Part shown: positions 56,178 through 60,685 of the stretch, piece after piece
Numbering within the stretch: the stretch's first letter is position 1
How the letters are laid out: every line of letters begins with the position of its first letter
Assembly (NCBI RefSeq): GCF_945952055.1
Contig: NZ_CAMFHB010000039.1
Location: 1-60,685 of the forward strand
DNA: 60,685 bases
Reading direction: 5' to 3'
Source of the DNA: an uncultured Alsobacter sp.
GTDB lineage: Bacteria; Pseudomonadota; Alphaproteobacteria; Rhizobiales; Beijerinckiaceae
Program-made: the position numbers and the translations under genes
The notes under the pieces: generated by a model
What the model was told of the DNA's origin: nothing
Database searches by the model: none
The model's input: only the letters and a program-made list of their open reading frames with translations

Positions 56178-57091
56178 GCGATCCTCAGCCTCGGGTCGAT
56201 GAGCGCGTTCAGGAGGTCCGCGATCAGCGTCAGGAGGATGAAGATCGTCGCCAGCAGCAACACCACCGCCTGGACGACCGCGAAGTCCCCCTTGCTGATC
56301 GCCTCCCACGCCAGGAAGCCCATGCCGTGGAGGGCGAAGATGGACTCGATCACCACGGACCCGCCCAGCATGAAGCCGAACTGGACCGCCGCAACCGTCA
56401 CGACCGGCATGGCCGCATTCCGCAGCGCATGCTTGAGGAGCACGCTGGCCCAGGACAGGCCCTTCGCACGCGCGGTCCTCACATAGTCGGAGGCCAGGGC
56501 CTCGACCATGCCCGCCCGCGTGAGCCGCATCAGGACGGGGACGGACGACGCCGCGAGAACGATGCCCGGCATGACGTAGCCTTGCCAGTCGTCCAGCCCG
56601 GAGATCGGCAGGAGCTGCCAGTAGACGCCCACCCAGATCATCATGAGCAGGGCGAGCCAGAAGCTCGGCATGGCCTGGCCCACCAGGCCGACGAGACCGA
56701 TCAGGCGGTCCCAGACGGAGCCGTTCGCGACCGCAGCCGCGATCCCCAGCGGCACGCCGACCAGGACGGCCAGCACGAGCCCGACCGCCCCGAGCGTCAG
56801 CGTGACGGGCAGGCGTTTGGCGAGCAGGTCGGCGACGGGCTCGCGATAGAGGTAGGAGGTCCCGAGGTCGCCGTGCAGCAGATTGCCGAACCAGACGGCG
56901 AACTGGACTGGGAGGGGGCGATCGAAGCCATAGCGTGCGCGAACCGTCGCAACATCTTCAGCGGTTGCATTGGGACCCGCGATGGAGACGGCCAGGTCGC
57001 CCGACAGGCGCGTCAGGAGGAAGCTCACGGTCACGACGATCAGGAACACGGCGAAAGCCAGCACGAGACGTCGCAGGATGAAGCGGATCAT
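56174..57091 (-). CDS. Dpp/Opp-type ABC permease (DppB-like, third importer)
   Basis: 305-residue permease. MIRFILRRLVLAFAVFLIVV begins the first helix, followed by the ARYGFDRPLPVQFAVWF signature. EAA loop ASDYVRTARAKGLSWASVLL. It is the first gene of the seven-gene minus operon (57091 to 50188). The perfect palindrome at 57265-57280 lies 174 bp upstream, and the gap also holds the repeated 3' end of the flavin oxidoreductase gene. Confidence 0.92.
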   Translation of the reverse strand: MIRFILRRLVLAFAVFLIVVTVSFLLTRLSGDLAVSIAGPNATAEDVATVRARYGFDRPLPVQFAVWFGNLLHGDLGTSYLYREPVADLLAKRLPVTLTLGAVGLVLAVLVGVPLGIAAAVANGSVWDRLIGLVGLVGQAMPSFWLALLMMIWVGVYWQLLPISGLDDWQGYVMPGIVLAASSVPVLMRLTRAGMVEALASDYVRTARAKGLSWASVLLKHALRNAAMPVVTVAAVQFGFMLGGSVVIESIFALHGMGFLAWEAISKGDFAVVQAVVLLLATIFILLTLIADLLNALIDPRLRIA

Positions 57092-57264
57092 GGATCGAGC
57101 GATCCCCGCAGCCCTGGACTCGCGGCGATGCCGTCTCTGTCCATCCTCGCGCTCCCCCGGTCCGCGTGTTGGCCGCCCGCTCTCGGGGCTCATCCAACCG
57201 CCATGACGCCAGAATGCTCCGTCGGGGCGAAGCGCGACAGGACGAACAGGTCCGCGTTGGGAAA

Positions 57265-57280
57265 TTCACATGAGTGAAAC
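57265..57280. promoter_or_regulatory. Candidate IclR operator, site 4
   Basis: TTCAC-ATGA-GTGAA followed by AC: perfect 5-bp arms identical to site 1 at 28968, differing only in two spacer bases. It is upstream of the DppB-led operon and between two convergent-looking gene ends. The rest of the 57092-57330 gap shows no gene except the tiny frame at 57270-57317. Confidence 0.6.
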
Positions 57281-57317
57281 CACTCCGTCGGCGTGGGACC
57301 GGCCGAAGGCGGGATGA
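57270..57317 (+). pseudogene. 15-codon remnant of a flavin oxidoreductase gene end
   Basis: The frame reads MSETTPSAWDRPKAG then stop. Its last eight codons match the SWDRPKAG end of the oxidoreductase at 48994-50178 apart from the first residue, in the same frame. There is no ribosome binding site and the ATG lies inside the palindrome at 57265, so it is most likely a leftover of duplication or insertion rather than an expressed peptide. Confidence 0.5.
57294..57313 (+). repeat. 20-bp direct repeat, right copy
   Basis: TGGGACCGGCCGAAGGCGGG, identical to 50155-50174. At both places a minus-strand gene ends just to the right: an SDR at 50188 and a zinc-type dehydrogenase at 57331. Confidence 0.85.
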
Positions 57318-57330
57318 ACCGGCCGCGCGC

Positions 57331-58350
57331 TCAGAAGCCCGCCAGCGTGATCTTGCCCACCACGCGGCCAGCCTCGATGGCCGCGTGGGCACGCCGCAGG
57401 TTCTCGGCGGTGATGCGGCCGAAGGTCTGGCCGGCCGCGGCGCGCAGCGCCCCCTTGTCGACCAGGGCCGCGACCTCGTCGAGGATGTGGTGCTGGCGCA
57501 GCATGTCGGAGGTGGCGAACATCGGCCGGGTGAACATGGCCTCCCAGTGGATCGAGACGCTCTTGAACTTGACGAGCCGCAGGTCGAGGGGCTCGGGATC
57601 GTCGATCAGGCCGATCCGGCCCTGCGGTTCGACGATCTTCGCCATCTCGGCCCAGCTCGCCGTGTCGGTGTGGGTGGAGAAGATCCAGCGCACCGGCGGC
57701 AGTCCGCCGATGGCGGCGACCTGTGCGGCCAGGGGGCGGGTGTGATCGACCACGTGCTGCGCCCCGCAGGCACGGACCCAACTCTCGCTCTCCGGCCGCG
57801 AGGCGGTGGCCACCACGGTCGCCTTGGTCAGCAGCCGCGCGAGCTGGATGGCCAGGGACGGCACCCCGCCGGCCCCACCGACGATGAGCAGGGTGCGCTC
57901 GATGTCGGGATCGCGGCCGATCTCCAGCCGGTCGAACAGCATCTCCCATGCGGTGAGCGCGGTCAGCGGCATCGAGGCGGCGCCGGCATGGTCGAGGCTC
58001 GCGGGCTTGCGCCCGACGATCCGCTCGTCCACGAGCTGCAGCTCCGCGTTCGAGCCCTGCCGGTCGAGCACGCCAGCGTAGAACACCTCGTCCCCGGGAC
58101 GGAACAGCCGGGCGTCGGGCCCCACCGCCTCGACCACCCCGGAGGCGTCGTAGCCGAGCACGACCGGCGCCTGCGGCGAGGCCGGAAAGGCCATGCGGCT
58201 CTTCACGTCGCGCGGGTTGACGGAGACGGCATGGACGCGGACCAGGAGGTCGGAACCGGCCGGCCGTCCAGGATCGGGAAGCTCGAGGTCTTCCAGCGAA
58301 CGAGGGTCGGACACGGGCAAACCATGCTGGCGGTAGCCGACGGCCTTCAT
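57331..58350 (-). CDS. Zinc-type alcohol dehydrogenase-like / quinone oxidoreductase family protein
   Basis: 339-residue medium-chain dehydrogenase of the zinc-binding alcohol dehydrogenase 1 (quinone reductase-like) group. MKAVGYRQHGLPVSD start, VHAVSVNPRDVKSRM in place of the zinc-ligand cysteine region, LGYDASGVVEAVG and the Rossmann motif IVGGAGGVPSLAIQLARLL. Zinc ligands are absent, so NAD(P)H-dependent reduction of quinones or enones is more likely than alcohol oxidation. ATG at 58350. It is followed on the same strand, upstream, by dihydrolipoyl dehydrogenase with a 32-bp gap. Confidence 0.88.
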   Translation of the reverse strand: MKAVGYRQHGLPVSDPRSLEDLELPDPGRPAGSDLLVRVHAVSVNPRDVKSRMAFPASPQAPVVLGYDASGVVEAVGPDARLFRPGDEVFYAGVLDRQGSNAELQLVDERIVGRKPASLDHAGAASMPLTALTAWEMLFDRLEIGRDPDIERTLLIVGGAGGVPSLAIQLARLLTKATVVATASRPESESWVRACGAQHVVDHTRPLAAQVAAIGGLPPVRWIFSTHTDTASWAEMAKIVEPQGRIGLIDDPEPLDLRLVKFKSVSIHWEAMFTRPMFATSDMLRQHHILDEVAALVDKGALRAAAGQTFGRITAENLRRAHAAIEAGRVVGKITLAGF

Positions 58351-58382
58351 GCTCTGTCTCCCCGGGCGGGCCCCCCGCCGAG

Positions 58383-59773
<1,391 letters not shown>

Positions 59774-59777
<4 letters not shown>

Positions 59778-60685
59778 CGCTGCGGTTCCACGAAGATCAT
59801 GGCGGGGGTTTCGAGAAGCGTCTTGAGGCGCTGGACGAAGACCGCCGCGTCGTAGCCGTCGATCACGCGGTGATCGAAGCTGGACGACAGGTTCATCATC
59901 TTGCGCGGCTCGAAGGCGGTGCCGTTCCACATCGGCCGGACGGCCATTCGGTTGACGCCGACGATGGCGACCTCGGGGTAGTTGATGACGGGGGTCGTGG
60001 CGAGGGCTCCCAGCGCGCCCAGCGACGTGATGGTGATGGTGGAGCCACCGAGCTCGTCCCGGCTGGCCGAGCCGTCGCGGGCCCGCCGGGCGAGGCGGTC
60101 GACCTCGCCTGCGCACCCCCACAGGTCGCGCGCCTCGGCGTTGCGCACCACGGGCACGACAAGGCCGTTGGGCGTCTGGGTGGCGATGCCGATGTTGATG
60201 GCCGCGTGCTGGCGGATGATGCCCGCGTCGTCGTCGAAGAGGGCGTTGAGGGCCGGCTGCGCCTCGAGCGCCCGCACCATCGCCCGCATCAGGAACGGCA
60301 GCAGGGTGAGGCGGATGCCGTCGCGCGGCGCCTTGTTCAGCTTCTCGCGCAGGTCCTCGACGGCCGTGACGTCGACCTCCTCGACGATGGTGATGTGCGG
60401 GATGCGCGACTTCGAGAGCGCCATCTTCTCCGCGATCTTGCGACGAAGCCCGACGACCTTGATCTCGGTGACCTCGGTGCGCTCGCGCGGCCTCGCCACG
60501 GCAGGGCCTGCCGCACCGGCGGCATGGCGCTCGACGTCGGCGTGCAGGATGCGACCGCCCGGGCCCGTTCCCGGCACGAGGCGCAGGTCGATGCCGCGGT
60601 CGCGGGCCGCCTGGCGCACGAACGGCGCCGCGAGCGGACGCGTCCCGGCCGGCCGGGGCGCGGGCGCCACGGTGCCCCGCTGCAC
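59774..60685 (-). CDS. 2-oxoacid dehydrogenase E2 (dihydrolipoamide acyltransferase), C-terminal part
   Basis: At least 303 codons; the gene runs off the right edge, so the lipoyl domain and true start are not seen. Visible are the peripheral-subunit-binding domain ([20 protein letters not shown]) and the catalytic domain with [43 protein letters not shown] and the active-site DHRVIDG. The sequence style, with [21 protein letters not shown], fits branched-chain 2-oxoacid or pyruvate-type E2 equally well; the E1 genes would decide. It is translationally coupled to E3. Confidence 0.9.

Overview
The window is GC-rich bacterial chromosome with tightly packed genes and frequent ATGA, GTGA and TGATG stop/start overlaps. 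It carries many Opp/Dpp- and Liv-type ABC importers and two kinds of intergenic palindromic repeat. The repeats and gene content look like an alphaproteobacterium, probably Hyphomicrobiales (Bosea/Chelatococcus/Methylobacterium-like), but no rRNA or marker gene is present to confirm this. I see no tRNA, rRNA, CRISPR array, transposase, integrase or phage gene.

Region 1 (1-3400): a UPF0303 haem-degrading-domain protein and a LysR regulator, divergent from an atypical NAD-dependent epimerase and a DUF4386-like membrane protein.

Region 2 (3428-14611, minus): an RpiR regulator followed by solute-binding protein, two ABC ATPases, a glycerophosphodiester phosphodiesterase (GDPD), two permeases, a polyol-type zinc dehydrogenase, an AMACR-like CoA enzyme and an IlvD/Edd dehydratase. 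A Dpp-type importer with an embedded phosphodiesterase recalls the agrocinopine (Acc) import and cleavage system.

Region 3 (14716-24410, plus): a second GDPD, a class IV aminotransferase lacking its usual lysine, an M24 metallopeptidase, a second Dpp-type importer with a fused double ATPase, and an amidohydrolase. A 7-bp inverted repeat overlaps a promoter-like sequence between regions 2 and 3. A convergent MFS transporter and a chemoreceptor follow (24438-28136).

Region 4 (28162-57091): a large catabolic region. It has an IclR regulator; SDR, Liv-type binding protein, SMP-30 lactonase and ADP-forming acyl-CoA synthetase; a SnoaL/flavin reductase/tandem-SDR cassette bracketed by paired repeats; an eight-gene minus operon (acyl-CoA ligase, two acyl-CoA dehydrogenases, enoyl-CoA hydratase, LivG/F/H/M); a divergent plus operon (Baeyer-Villiger monooxygenase, MaoC hydratase, SDR, old-yellow-enzyme oxidoreductase); and a seven-gene minus operon (DppBC, OppDF, binding protein, EthD protein, SDR). 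A shared palindrome, TTCAC-N4-GTGAA, lies at the IclR promoter (28968), twice between the divergent ligase and monooxygenase genes (45568, 45596) and upstream of the last operon (57265). I read this as one candidate IclR regulon for uptake and oxidation of an unidentified, perhaps alicyclic or terpenoid, ketone or acid.

Region 5 (57331-60685, minus): a zinc-type alcohol dehydrogenase, dihydrolipoyl dehydrogenase and the C-terminal part of a 2-oxoacid dehydrogenase E2 that runs off the window. Regions 4 and 5 are separated by a 20-bp copy of the 3' end of the flavin oxidoreductase gene, so the seven-gene operon is flanked by direct repeats.
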